Origin: Anarhynchus alexandrinus
Taxonomy: Eukaryota > Chordata > Aves > Charadriiformes > Charadriidae
Direction of reading: 5' to 3'
Assembly: GCA_008711295.1 (NCBI GenBank)
Contig: VUYV01000015.1
Span: 3,988,786-4,052,785 of the forward strand
DNA length: 64,000 bases
Shown here: positions 24,700 to 37,816 of the stretch, piece by piece
Position numbering within the stretch: the stretch's first letter is position 1
Layout: each line of letters starts with the position of its first letter
Notes under the pieces: model-generated
Seen by the model: the letters and a program-made list of their open reading frames with translations, nothing else
Databases searched by the model: none
Told to the model about the DNA's origin: nothing
Translations under genes and position numbers: made by a program

Positions 24700-25010
24700 C
24701 TTGTTAGCCACACACCTGCAGTGCCTTCACCCGGAGGTCACTAAACCTCATGGGCCTGATTCTCCAGTCACCGCTCTAGCCCCAATCAGAAATCACGCCA
24801 TTAAATCAACAGCTTTAGAGGAGCCTAAATAAAAGGGGAACGAGGTGATCTGCAACATTAACCCTTTTCCTCTCTGTTTTTCCGGCACGTGCACCCTTCG
24901 GCCATCTGTCACTGCTGTGAAAGTAATTAGCTATCAGGAATGCTTCTTCTAATCAGGGCTGGGCAACAGCAAAAGCGAGAACAAATGCAACTCTCGGGCT
25001 ATTGTAGTGT
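24700..25010. promoter_or_regulatory. Candidate conserved noncoding block beside the CpG patch
   Basis: A repeat-poor block immediately follows the CpG-rich patch. It contains GTAATTAGC near 24922, CACGTG at 24886-24891 and AATCAG motifs. The pairing of a CpG patch with homeodomain-like sites fits a regulatory element, but no direct proof is available here. Confidence 0.2.
24750..24775 (+). repeat. Possible ancient amniote repeat fragment
   Basis: TGGGCCTGATTCTCCAGTC is close to the beginning of a dispersed amniote repeat that I recall starting GGGCCTGATTCTCCA. Only about 20 bp match clearly. Confidence 0.25.
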
Positions 25011-28000
25011 TTCTCCAAATCCTTCTGGAGCTGCTACATCTCAGGAAGAGTAGTCAGGAAACTTGACTGATGTAGTAACCGAATCAGCAGTATGCTGAAA
25101 GTTGTGCATCTAAATAAGTCATTCATGATGACTGCTTTGTGTTTTGGCCTCATAAAAATTCAGGCCTAATACAGCATGGGGAGAAAAGCTCTGGGAAGTG
25201 AAATGAGAGCAGGGAGAGACAAATGTAAATAGAAAATGTGTTTCTGAATTGTGCTACAGGGACTAGTCTGAATATAAGCTACTGGTAAATGATGGTGTTT
25301 CACTCAAAGAAGGATATTGTCCAGTGGTGCTAATATGAAGAAATAAAGTTTCAAAGAATTATCACAGCATAATATTGACTCAAAAGCACTGTCTCCCAGA
25401 CTTAAGCTAAAAGAAATCTCCTCAGGAGAGGTGTATATGTAGCTATGAAAAGATAACATTACCACCTACATTTTGGGACCAATATTGCGCTAACTTTTCA
25501 TCTCAGTAAATTCAGTGTTTGATGCAGTAAAGTCCCATACTTGGCTGGGGGGGACAGGGGAGAATATAATGTGCTTTAAAATTTCTCTGCATCTGGCACA
25601 GAGAACGGCTTGAATTTAAGAAGAACAGATAGTACAAATAATGCGTGTGTCAGGGAGGGCTGCACTAATGAGCATAAACTAAGAAAACGCTGATTTTTTA
25701 ACATGCAGGAGATTGGTGTAACACTTAGACATACATTATTTTCACACTTATGAGCAAAAGGTGATCCTGAAAAATATGGTGGAAAAGAGCATTTATGAAG
25801 TATACTGTCCTTTAGGGAAAGTGAGAATATTCAAACCCTCACAAAGCTGGCCATTCTCATAGTGTTTATACTGTAGCATACAGACCCAAAAAGTTTACAG
25901 CATTTGGATAAGGAATGCTACTCCATAACTTTCCACTTGAGCCTTCAGAGAGACCATTCTGAGAAACACAGGCTTTAGCGATCTGTCAAGAATGCTGTTT
26001 GCTTAATGACCAAAGGTTTGGATTTAACAGTTTTAGGCTCAAATCTTGGCCGTGTCTGCTTTTCTGGGGTCACTTAGTGAATGACACTCCATACTTTGTA
26101 CAGACCTTGAAAAAGTCCCTGAGTTTCTGAGTTTTCTACAGTTGTGTGGAGTTGTGAATTTTTTTATTTTCAGGCAGGGAAAAGAGAAACTGAGGTAGGA
26201 TTATTTGATTGCAGTTCAGTTCAGGGTTGACTTATTTACTGCCAAGATTTTGAATGGAAGAGAATCAGTAGAACTGGTATTAGTACCTATCCACATCGCT
26301 GTAGTCTCAATGAATTAGAAAGGAAACAAATGAGTGATGCATTCTGCTTAGCTCTGATGACCATGTGAGGAAGTAATAGCTGTCTATAAATGAAACAATG
26401 GTGTAAATACTTTGGAAGCAGAAGGATTTTTGAGGCAGGCAAGACTCACAAACATGTGGAGATAAAAGGAGAAAGAAACAAGAGTAGGCCAGGCTGAGAA
26501 GTTGTTTCCATAACTTCGTAGTTTGCTAATTTGAATTGCAGGTAATAACACGTTCCTTGGACTGTTATAGAAACACAACTGCTTTTATGGATAAAGTGGA
26601 TGACTGCAGTCAGTGGATATCCTTGTGTCTGTTCCCTGCTTCACTACTAAATTTGTTTTATGATCATAAGCAAGTCAGTAGGACTGAACTTGTCCAAACA
26701 GTATAGGTTGGATCCAGTCTTAAAGCCGTGAACTTATACAATGTCATGCCATTTTCACTAGAGGATTGGTGTAATGAAAATGTAGTTTCTAATAGGTCTA
26801 TTCCATCACTGATTTTTTTTATTATTGTCTTTTTTTTTTTTTTTTTTTTTNGAGGCGGGAATTATGATGACAGCCTCTCCCACAGACTGCTGTTGCCAGT
26901 ATTCTTGTATCTATCTGATGCTATTTTTTCTCATTATATTCAATGTATCTGAAACTAAGCTCCACTACAGGTAACTAGCCTATGGCAGTGAGCAGAGGAA
27001 ATAGTATTTTTCAGTAAGCTAGAGAAAATTCATGTAAAAATGTAAGCTGGTTTTATTAAGTTGGTTGTTGATGCAGTAGAAGTACTGAAGCTTGCTTGTT
27101 TAGACAGTTGGCTGTGGTCAAATTAAGCATGCCTGAAATTTGAATAGAACCACAACTTAAATAAAAGATGACAAACAATTATATCCCACGTTTACTTTTG
27201 TGCTAAGGGGAACTGTGACATTTCATTCTGAGTAGCTTCTTAGGCAATGAAAAGATGTGAAAAATTCTATTCCTCTTTTGCTTGAAGTTAAGGCTGTATG
27301 AAGTTGAGGCTTTCTCTCAGAAGCTTCCTGTGATGTGATAATGCAAGGAAAAGTCTTTGCTACTGTGACCAACTCACCCATCTGTTATGTTGTTGCTTGC
27401 TGGATGCGCAGAGATTTTCAAACTCTGTAGTTAATACTTCCCTGAGGGGTAGACTAACACCAAAGTTCTCCCGTACCACGTGTCCAGACAAACTGCATTT
27501 CCTTAATTAAAAAAAAAAAAAGAGAGAGAGAGGGAAAAGAAAAAAAAAAAGGTGCCATAAAAGAAAACCTCAATGTTATCTACTTTTATTTGTTGGGGAA
27601 AAGAAGTCATATAATTTTCATAAAAAAGTGTACCTCAGCTTTCATCCAGGCAAAGGCAGTGTCAGTGATTCCATGCCTTTTTAACTGAGAAATTCCCTCA
27701 TTTTTACATCTTTTCCTTTTGGGTGTTGGAGGTACTTTTCTAATTAGTTTCTTAGCCATCATTCCTAGCCAGCACCAATTCAATATCTGAAAAAAAAACC
27801 ATTGTTTTAACTGCTGGCTTCTTATCTTAGTTTTGCCTTACGGATAGCTCTGACAATAGCTAATGGGCTCCTCTTTTTACATATTTATTGATCTGAATGA
27901 TACTGTTGATTGTTCCACATCACATCACCTCACTTTAAGATATGCTATGCTATGTTGAATGTAACAAACTTGTCTGTTGTGGGGTTTGTCTGGTTGGTTA

Positions 28001-30120
28001 TGGGGTGGGAATTTTTTTTAGTATGAATTTTTAGTACAAAAATTAAAGACTGGCTGTATCTCATCATATAATAGTATCATTTTATATCAGAAAATACAAC
28101 TCAACATACTGCTCAGAAGTCATATGTGGTTTGCTATATAGGCACCTGTTCAACTGACAATGAGAGCTGACATTACTATAATGGAAATGCCCAATGTATA
28201 TTTATGGAACATTAATTCAGCCTATAATACCGCAGCTGTCAAAATCTACCGATGTAGATTCTATTTCATACGTTTTCCTTCTCTTCCTTGTAATGCACTT
28301 TGAGTTTTTTGTGTCAGAGCTTTAAAAGGAGATTAGTTTAATGTCCCATTTGAACTATTTTCTTTGTCTTCACATTCTTTGTCTTAATGAGTCAGGGTGA
28401 GCATCTCCGTCTTTTCAGAAGAACAGACTCCATGAAAATATGACCTGTTTAATGCAATAGGTTTCTTCTGTCTAGAAAGAGGAATAGGGCTGAGATAATA
28501 CTATATAAACTGACAAAAGAAGATTCCCATAAGAGGAGGATGCTCACAGACTTTCCGGGTCCCCTAGGGAGAGATTTGAATAATGCAAGGTTAAGGGGCT
28601 TGGCATATTTCCTCAGGACAGCTGTTCTAGTCCTGCAGAACAACATGAAAAAACCACAGAGGCAGATCAGGATGGGAGGTGTTATCATACAAACAACGCT
28701 TGCCTCACCAGTATAACATTGAGCACAAGGTGTAATGCTGGGACAGATGGATAGTGAGAAATCAGGAGGGAAAAGCAAAGATCATAAAACCGGAATTGAG
28801 GAAAACCTAGGCAAAAAGCAAAGGTACGGGTTATTCATGACACTGAACATCCTGATCTTGAGTTCTGCTGAGGAGCTATTAATCCTCTCAACTAATGTTG
28901 TGATGAAGTAAGACCGGTCAGGGATAGAGGGAGGTGGCAGGAAAACATTGGTCATTTAAGGAACGTATCGGCTCTCGAGGGACCCGGTTGCGCCGTGCTT
29001 CAGAAGAACAGACAAAGGTTGAACATACTGTGGTGAATAGAAGCAAAGTCTTATGTCGGGGCATGGAAGGAAGATGTGAGAAAAGGAATGATTGTGTTAG
29101 CCATGTGGACTGTCATTACTGGCACACAGGTTGTGGTCATCATTATACATCGTCAGCCTCACCCAATAAGATTTAGGCACTTCTAGTAATGCAGGAGCGC
29201 TTGTTCATAATGTATTGACATATGACTTTATTCGGGTAAATGACAAGCCCCTAAGTACTCTTTGCTGGGGAGAGGGGTTTCTATTGCTCTATTGCATTTT
29301 GGACCCTATTTTCTTTTCCATCTTTAATCCTTTCCTTATAATATTTTATCCCCATCCACCATCTCTCTCTCTCACAAATTTTATGTAAGTCTTCCTGAGT
29401 CGTTACGTGTCATCTCTGCATCATTTACTATCTTTTTGTAAATTTTCCCTATACTCCTCACTTTCCAAGATTGTTTTGAATTTTCACAACTTCCTCTTCA
29501 CCTTTCTATCTTTGAGGGTTTGTGTGTGATCTCATAAGGAAAAACTTGCCATCTTTATGCTTGATCGTATGAAATCTTCATGAATGTATATCAATATGAC
29601 ATGTTTTTGTCATTGATCCATCACATTACAACTGCACTTCTGTCTAATTTGCTGTCTTTTCCACTGTCTGACATGCAGATACAATTACATGTTAAGAAAA
29701 CCATAATACTGGAGGATGTTATTTTTTGAATGAGTCTGTATTCAGTACTACTTATTTGTGATGAAAAGATAAAAACAAAAGTATGACTGTCAGTCAACAT
29801 AAGCTGGCAAAACTACTTTGCTTTAAAGCAGCTGAAATCTGGACCCAATAACATATTAATATCATGGGAGCTTCAAGACTTCTGCAGGGATCTTATTTCA
29901 GAAAATAAGGTCAGTATTCTAAAGTTAGTGACACTCATTTTTATGAGATAAGCCTGATGGCCCTCATCTGAGTCTACAGAGATTGACTGACTTATTCCAC
30001 CTTAAAAAATGAAAAGTGGGAGAGTATGTTCTTCATCAAAAAATCTCATGGCATGAAAACATTCAGAAGCCGTCAGTTTATGTGATGTGAAAAGTAATTA
30101 AATGCAACAACAGCATGACA
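25010..30120. other. Unannotated AT-rich DNA
   Basis: No gene is identified. It includes 21 T at 26830-26850 followed directly by an unknown base (26851), a purine tract at about 27509-27552, and a tight CpG cluster at 28964-28995. A 109-codon minus-strand frame (28778-28449) and an 80-codon plus-strand frame (28934-29176) show no family signature. Confidence 0.5.
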
Positions 30121-30535
30121 TCAGCAGTGGATAATTTTCAGACTTTAAATGTCATTCTCTCCCTTTAAACTCACAGTTGTTTGAGGTTTTTGTCTCCATT
30201 TCACAAAATAGAGTACAAAACATTGTGACATGCTTAATATTTCTTCCGCCAAGCCGTCCATTCTGATTTCATTCTCACCCTTTACAGAGTTGTTGATTTC
30301 AGCCTGCATTTGGCTGCCAAAAATGCGATTGCACACGCAGCACCAAGAACAAAGTGAAAATGAATTATGCATTGGGAAGGAAGTTACATTTGAGTCAAAA
30401 AACTTAAGACTTCAGCACCTCTAAATTACAATATAATTTAGGAGGGAATACATTTAAAGAGATAGCAATGGACTGAGGCGAGAGAGGGTCAGCCATGTCG
30501 AGGCTTAATATAATTTACAGTAGCTTTCAATTATT
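30120..30535. promoter_or_regulatory. Candidate conserved noncoding block
   Basis: About 400 bp are free of simple repeats and CR1 sequence, with ATGAATTATGCAT at about 30359-30371 (POU/homeodomain-like), paired AT-rich cores, and short open frames on both strands. The texture suggests constraint, but this is inference only. Confidence 0.2.
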
Positions 30536-30539
30536 TATT

Positions 30540-31900
30540 TTTAAGAAGCCACTGAGCACACTGGATCTTTTCAGTGGTAATGTCAAAATATGGATATTGG
30601 GAAAAAGACATGAATAATAGTGACAGGTTGTTATGCATGATAATGGTATATGGGGACATTTAAAATATGGATCGCTCACCAGAGCAAAAAGCGCATGTCA
30701 TTTACTCTGAGAACACACGGCTGTATGCTTAGTGGCTCTTCTTCTGCACTATAAAAGTTTGCCGAACTTGATTTCTTTTTTTCTTTCTTCTTTTCCTTTT
30801 TGATTTAAAACTTTTTGCTTTGAAACAATGGCCAGTGAGTTCAGACTTATTTCCCACAAAGAAAAAAAAACAGCTACGGCTGTTTGCACAGACCCAGATA
30901 GAATAAAAGGAAACCTTTTAAATCTTTCAGTTCATGCAACCAGCAATGCTTTGCCTTTTTTTTTTTTTTTAATCCGTTTGATAATATTATATTTAAGGGA
31001 AGTGTGTGGCTTTTGAAGCCCTGGAAAGAAGTTTGGAAGACCTGTTTTCAGTTCCTTGACAGACTTCTTCCATAGGAATGGGCAAATGTCTCAGCACTGC
31101 CTTCACAAAGTGCATTTTGATCCTCAGAATCCCTATTTAGTTTTTGCTTTAAAATTATAAGCATCAAAATAATGAATACTTTAGTTTCTACCTGCAGATA
31201 TATGCTAAATGAGGAGTTCCTATAGCCATATACCCAGGATCCCAGCCTGTGCCTAGACCCCAGAAGGGTTCTGAAAGCAGGAGATGGATTGAGGTGCCTC
31301 CAGCTGCCAGTCCGGACAGAAACAGACCTCCTATAGCTCCTGCATCATATCTGCTGGCCTCAGGCAGATCTTAGATGCCTTAAGGTAGCCATTCAGACAA
31401 TTTTATTTAGCCACCTGAAATCTGGCTAAGAGCATCCTGCCTATGTCTATACCGGCCATTCTGCTCGGTATTTTCAGATGGTGCTTGTTGGATCAGCCTT
31501 AAACAGAATCTTCCTGGGGACAACAGAATCATGTTTCACAGACTGGATGATTGCTCATATCCACGCTGAGGTTGGTCTAAAAGCTAGTCTCTAGAGTAAC
31601 AGTAAGCTTTATTTCCTTTGTCTACCACCGGCATTTTGCCTATTTCCTACCCATATGGTTATCTTAGTTTGGAGGAAAGCTATTTGGACTTGGCAAGTGA
31701 CCGCCTTCTCCCTCTAGTCATCCCATAGGGCAATATTTCAGTTCTGCCTGAGCTTCTGAATGAAAACTCTTCTCCTGCATGATCCGTGAGCCTCAGCAGG
31801 TAGTATAGGAATGTTCTGCCTGTTCATTCCTCATTCACCCAAGACCGCTGTGCCCCACCCGGTCATCTGAGATGTTGGAACCCCAGATTTGAATGCACCT
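30540..31900. other. Unannotated DNA
   Basis: No gene is seen. A T-rich run lies at about 30957-30971. A moderately GC-richer stretch at 31230-31470 was not recognised as any known repeat. Confidence 0.45.
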
Positions 31901-31904
31901 GAAT

Positions 31905-32145
31905 GGGTTGACTGTAATCTTATGAAATCCAACAATGTGAAGCCCTGCACTTGTGAAAGAGGATGAGCTTCCAGAAGTACAGGCTGGAAACAGACTGGCC
32001 AAGAAGCAAATCTGTGGAAAAGACTCGATTAGATAAAGCCCTGAGAAAGCATGTCTGACTTCAGAGCTGACCTTGCCTTGGGCAGGAGTTTGGAACCTCC
32101 TTATATCCCTTCCAACCTGAATTATCCTATGATCCTGTGGCCTAT
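31905..32145 (+). mobile_element. CR1 LINE remnant with internal deletion
   Basis: The left part (about 31912-32022) aligns by eye with CR1 ORF2 around the [14 protein letters not shown]...YRLG...EKDLG region: CTTATGAAATCCAACAATG, GCCCTGCACTTG, AAGTACAGGCTGG and GTGGAAAAG. The sequence then jumps directly to the end of ORF2 (TTAGATAAAGCCCTGAG, equivalent to LDKAL), followed by the 3' untranslated region (TTGGGCAGGAG, CCCTTCCAACCTGAATTAT, CCTATGATCCTGTG). Roughly 450-500 bp of intervening ORF2 are missing. The copy is old and diverged. The 143-codon minus-strand frame over this interval is antisense to it and not a gene. Confidence 0.75.
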
Positions 32146-32149
32146 GATA

Positions 32150-35100
32150 TGGAAAAAATCTATAAATCCAGGAGTACAGTGCATATATTTGCACTTCCAT
32201 TCCATGTTGCTTCTTTACAGGAAAAAAGAAAAAAAAGAAACATGACATGACCTGCTGTAGCTTCACATTTTGGATAAATTCGTAGTTTGCAGTCTAAGGT
32301 ACAGAAAGGGAATCTTCAACTGTGGGCTAGGCATTTGCATTACAATAGGTAAGTGATTATTTTAGAGTGCCCACAGTTTTCAGTAAACTACTCAGATTTT
32401 AGCTTCTGAAAATCCCATTCTTATTACGTGTTTCTCCCCAAACATTGTATAAAGACCCTGCTTGCCTTGAAACTATGGCATCAGGTGGTAGCCATAAGAG
32501 TTCAATTAATGTCACCGCTATCATTATTGCCATTACTAAGGGTAGGCTTCATCTGATTATGTGTAGATCTTACCCCTGAGCTAGTGATCCTTTGGCTCTC
32601 TTAAGAAGCAAAGGAGATAAATAGCTATTTTTAGGATACTATACACCTTATTCTTAGGTAGAAATTTAAAATATGTCAGCTAAAGAGATTTCTTTTCTTA
32701 AAGTGTGGGGTTTTTTTTTTTTGGTTTTGGTTTTGGTTTTCCATAGAGTACAAAGGTAACATTAAAACTAGCTGAGGAATAAACATTACATGTATAAAGA
32801 CCTAAAATTAGCTGAGGAGAATGGTTCTTTATTTCTCTTTATGGATTTAGCTCTTTCTCTTTCTCAGAGGTGGCCTGTGCTTACTTTAAAAAGAGAAGTA
32901 TAAGGGGACATTGTGGGATTTTTTTTATTTTTTTTTTCATTTTGTCATTTAAGACTTTAGGAAAGCACTTATCTGAGTTTTGTACTTTGGGAATAAGTTT
33001 TGCGTTGGGGGGATTGTATGGGTTTATTTATTTATTTATTTTCAGCTTTGGGTTTTTTAGAAAGAAAGAGGCTACTGCCGATACATCTTACTGTTAGCTG
33101 CCATGATGGTAGAGATGAGGAAAGGCTGGAATGGTTGAGATATTTGGTGATTCAATTTTGCAACAGTACATAAAAACCCTTCTCATATGCAATGATAGCA
33201 TAATTTTATTTTTTGTTTAATCAGAGTAACATAACTGGTTCATATAACCACCAGTGATTCTGAGCTGACCAACTGATCAAGTGTGTATGAGTATGAGCTG
33301 AAATCACCATTTTACTGTTAGTCATAGCAAGGAATATCTAAAGGCATTGTGAACTAAAGAGGAAATAATTTTCTAAGCATTTCATCTTCTAAAATTCCTT
33401 ATTGATTTTCTAGTACAATCTTGTCTGATATCAGAACAACAAGAGAAAATGGGAATTACCTGATCTTTGGTTTAGCCATAGATCTTATTTCTTAGGAAAG
33501 AAAAAAATGTCACAAACATAAGCCAAATCCTACAGCTAAGTAGGGTCTAAATTGTTCATTCTCCATTGACTTTGTCTTTTTTTGTCTTTCCAGATTTATG
33601 AAATGAAGATCACTGTGTCTGATCATCAGTCATGAAATACAGTCCACGACAGAGGGAAGGAGTGGGTTCTTTTGTTCTGGGTTTCTGCAGAGTGCGTACT
33701 TTGTGAAGAAAGGCAAAATAGCATCTTTCAGGTCCTATTCAAGAACATCACCTAAGAAAGGTAGGAACAAAGAAGTTATAAGTATCTCAGGCAAGCTTTG
33801 CGTACTGGGGAAGGGATTGCAATGCTGCCTTTCTGGCTATGCCCACAAGCATACGGAAAAGTAAGAAAGCAGGCAAAGTGGGAAATTTACAGCCACCTAA
33901 CCTAGTCACAGCCCTCCTTGTTTCTTCTTTACCCCATTTCATGACAACAAGCAAGCAAAAATCTCTCAAACCAGAAGCAAACAGTTCCTCACCTTCTACC
34001 AAGAGCCACATTGGAACAACACTGGGCTCAAAGTTGAGAATTGCAACCGATCAATAGAGGGATGAAGGGTAAATAAGACTCTTTTCCCCTTTCAATACAT
34101 TACTCAGTTGTTCCCTTTGTGGGAAGGGAGTTAGCTGACGCCAAGCTGTTTATCTCCTTCCAACACAGATGAACTGTAGCCACTCTCATTCATCACTCAG
34201 CCCAGGACTGCTGCACATGTAAAAAGATTGGCCTGGAAAGCTGAGGCTGGAGCATGACAGTAAGAATTGTCCAGCCTAGTTTCTTATAAGTCAGGACATT
34301 TAAATGGCACTGTTTAGCAATACTGGGTTTGCTAAGGTTTGTAACAACAGTCTGTCATGAACAGCACCTGCTCAGCAACCCGAGAAAGCATGACTTTATC
34401 CTTTGACAATACCTGACCCTGTGAGGCACCGCTTCTAACATGAGTCCTTTGAGTCAATTACCTCAAAGACAAAAGAGTTTTCCTGATGATCTTGAATCTG
34501 CATTTGGGGGTGCCAGTCTGTGCCTTGAAAACTTTCATGTTTTCCTCAGGAATCTTGCAAAACTCTTAAGGTTTAATGGTCTCTCACACTCTCTTTCCTC
34601 AGGTGACTCTACCCTTCAGGAAGATTTATGCATACCTGTCAAAAGCTGCTAGATTTCTATCTCCCTTTCTTTCTCCCTCTCTCTCTTTTCTTCCTACCCC
34701 TTAAGTTTCAGAGCTGGTTGTCACTCTTTAACAGTTTATTTTCCATAAATATACAGTGAGCACCTCACCCTTCCTCAACACTGGAGCACATTCTGCTTTC
34801 ATATGCAAATCCTCTCAGTCAACAATGTAGCAGGAATATGTTTAAACAAGAATAGAGATAGCTAATCAATGTACTTTCCGAAAATTACTTATTCCTGAGT
34901 TGCTGATTCTGCCTTTGCTTGGTCCTTGCTCGGGTACAACTCTTATGAATGTCTGGGGAAGTTTAGTTTGTGAAACAACTGAGGGAAATGTGAGCAAGAG
35001 TATTAGCATAAGAATCTATATTAGTCTATTATTACATCAGCGATATCACTGGAGTGGACTCTTGAGGGTATAAATACACTGCAGTCTTCTTACTGACATC

Positions 35101-37375
35101 CTTCTATTATCATTGTATATTTCTTCCAAAGCAGGTGCATGTTACAGCTTGGTCTGTAAATCTGGGCACCCCCACAGTGTTATACAGGTATTCCAGCTGT
35201 ACACAAATTGATGAGTATCTCAGATCTGTTTTCCCCTCCCCCTATTAAAATTGGTCAAATTAAAAATATTTTCGGTTAATTCTATTACCTTTTGCCCTAC
35301 TGCTATTTGTTTAGAGGGGATTCTGATGTCCATATGTTAACCAATTATTTCTCAGATCTGCAGATATATGTTCAGAAACATTCATTTCCAATCACTTATT
35401 AAACGTTGAGTTATGAAAGCCACATTTCTAGCTGTATAGTCTGCAACAGCTTTTAAACAGTCCTATTGTGGCAAAAGGTTTTCTTCTGATTTTGATCACC
35501 CGATGACCATTGAAAATGCATTTATTGAATGTTCAGTATCCTCAACTTGTCCTTTGCATCCAAAATTCCTTGTGAAGGCTTTTCTGTGGCACAAGTCATT
35601 TCACCTGCCTTCAGCCTTTTAAAAATTAGTTGTTCAGTTTACATTAGCCCTCCGTGATCCTTCTATCGTTGATGGAGAAAGAGATGGGCAACTTCAGAAA
35701 GTAATTCCCTTTATCCTAAGATAATTGAATAGACTGAGTGATCAGCTTCTGTGTGTCTAAAGCTGAGTGGAATAAATATCATCCTATATCACTGGGTCTG
35801 TATTTTATACAGACATAAAGCTCAGTGTCCATTTAATATGGCTGTAATTTGGAGTAAACTTCTTCACATTATACTGATACAAAAATTGTTTTCTATTGGC
35901 TATCGGAAGGTTGCTGAAGCTTTTGGATAAATTGCTCATTCAAATGAACATTGAGTTGTGTAGGTGTCACTATACTTCTTTTCAGCAACTCATTATGTTT
36001 CTCCAGAACAAGATCTATGCCATACACAATTCTAGGTAACATAAGCGTCAAATAGGGATTGAATCAGCCGTATTAAGAAAAGATCTTTCACTATGACGTA
36101 TTTTTGGCAAGGTACCTTCGCTGTTTTAGAATGTCGTATGCTGTTGGCAGATCTACAATAACCTTTTCAAGATACTCTTTGATGTCTTGCATTATGTTAA
36201 CCAGTGTATGACTTTCTCAATTGTGATCCATTTTCCTCTGGAATAAGCTGGTCTTCAAAAAATGCTTCCAAGTACTTTAGGATGAGGTATTTATATTATT
36301 TATAAAGCTGGCATAGTAAAATATTGGCCTGGAGTTCTTCACCTTTGAAATATTCTCCTCTGACTTTAGGAGTGCTGCAAACTTTATTTGTTGCAATACT
36401 GTGATTTTTGTAAACTTAAATTAATCAACTATTTGAAGTAAACAGGCTTTTACTGAAGGTTCAAAATATTTTACCTACTCGGTGAAAATGTTAGAACCGT
36501 CAGCTTTTCCATTCCTGTAAGAGTGAATATTCTCCTCATCATATTACTCAATTAATGATTTTTGTTGCTTGTTGTAACTTAACTCTTTTAAGGAATAGAC
36601 ACGACTTGTATTTTTGTCACAGATCTGACCTCAGAACAAGCTAATCTAAGTTTAATCTACATTGTTTTGCTGCCCACAGAAATTTTGTCTGTACTGGCAT
36701 GCAGTTCAGCAGAATCCAATGAAGACTAAGGATTCATTGTTATCTGCACTGGAGTTGTACCAGTTTGCATATATCTACTATATAAACCCAACTGCAGCTG
36801 CAGATGAAATATACTCTTATGTTGCCCTGTAACAATATTCTTCTTATTCCTTAGAGTGAACTTTATGTTGTGGTCTTATAGCATCCAATTACATACATTC
36901 TTCTCTTAGATCTTTAGAAATTTAAGGTAAAGATGATGAAGTCTTAGACTACTAATCTGCTAGGCATAAATATTTAGTGGAGAATATGTAAAACCCCTCC
37001 AGTACGTATTGATCACAGAGATCAGAAAAAAATTATGTCAAAGGACTAGATTCTGTCTCTCCCTAGAAGTGCTGGACCGTAAGAACAGAGATGAGAAACA
37101 CCTGTTACTTCATTGCTCTTCCACTTACTGACAATCCAGAATTCTTCCCTCTACGATACTTTATATCACGCTTTAAATATTCAAACTGAGGGCAAAAAGA
37201 TTATCCAACAGTGTTAATGTCAAATTTACTTTGCTTGAAGTGCACTAGAAAGGAAAATTCGCCTCAACAAGGATCAACATTACACGCTAAAGGACTTGCA
37301 CTAAACTACATTGATTAATTTCAAAGATATTGAGAAAATATGCACATGTTCCAGATTATCTCTTTTTAAGGTACT
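32150..37375. other. Unannotated AT-rich DNA
   Basis: No gene or CR1 copy is recognised. Simple sequence includes a (TTTTGG)-type run at 32711-32740, (TTTA)n at 33023-33041, and a pyrimidine tract at 34657-34702. Open frames are short. Confidence 0.5.
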
Positions 37376-37816
37376 ATGAGATTCTGTAAATATTCCTCAA
37401 ACAACACTGTATCAGAAGCATCATTTTTCCTTGCCTATACAAGCCCTGGCCTACACAAGCCCCCTACCTACCTCTGTTCGGTAGAGGCTTCCTGGGGACA
37501 AAGGGATATGTCCGGGATTAGAATCATGATCCTAAAATTCTCCTTACTCATTGGCAAACATGATTAGGGAATAAAGTTCTTGCATTCAAAGGCTCCAAAG
37601 CACGCTGGAGCCACAAGGGAATTTTTCGTGGACAGTCAAAACAAAAGCTTTTCCAAAGTAAGTAAGCAATTTTCGCATCTACCATTGATCACGGCAGTAC
37701 CCTTGTGTGTCCTTAAGGATTCAGACACGGTTTCTCATAACTGTGAACAGTTACAATTGAAGCAGTCCTCTTGTTATCAGTGGGGATGTTGGGCAAGTAG
37801 CGGTTCCCTGGTATGA
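37376..37816 (+). other. Open stretch of unknown nature, one internal stop
   Basis: One plus-strand frame stays open for 147 codons except for a single TAG at 37565-37567. The upstream half encodes a short peptide with LAYTSPGLHKPPTYL, and the downstream half includes KAPKHAGATREFFVDSQNK. No family is recognised. It could be a decayed exon or retropseudogene, but chance cannot be excluded at this length. It is in the same frame number as the open segment at 38885-39325, which is probably coincidental. Confidence 0.15.

Noticed and set aside
24449..24711. Four overlapping open frames on both strands
   Set aside because: They are expected from a GC-rich patch with few stop codons. There are no domains and no splice context stronger than elsewhere.
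31835..32266. 143-codon minus-strand frame
   Set aside because: It is antisense to a CR1 remnant and crosses an A-rich run near its start.
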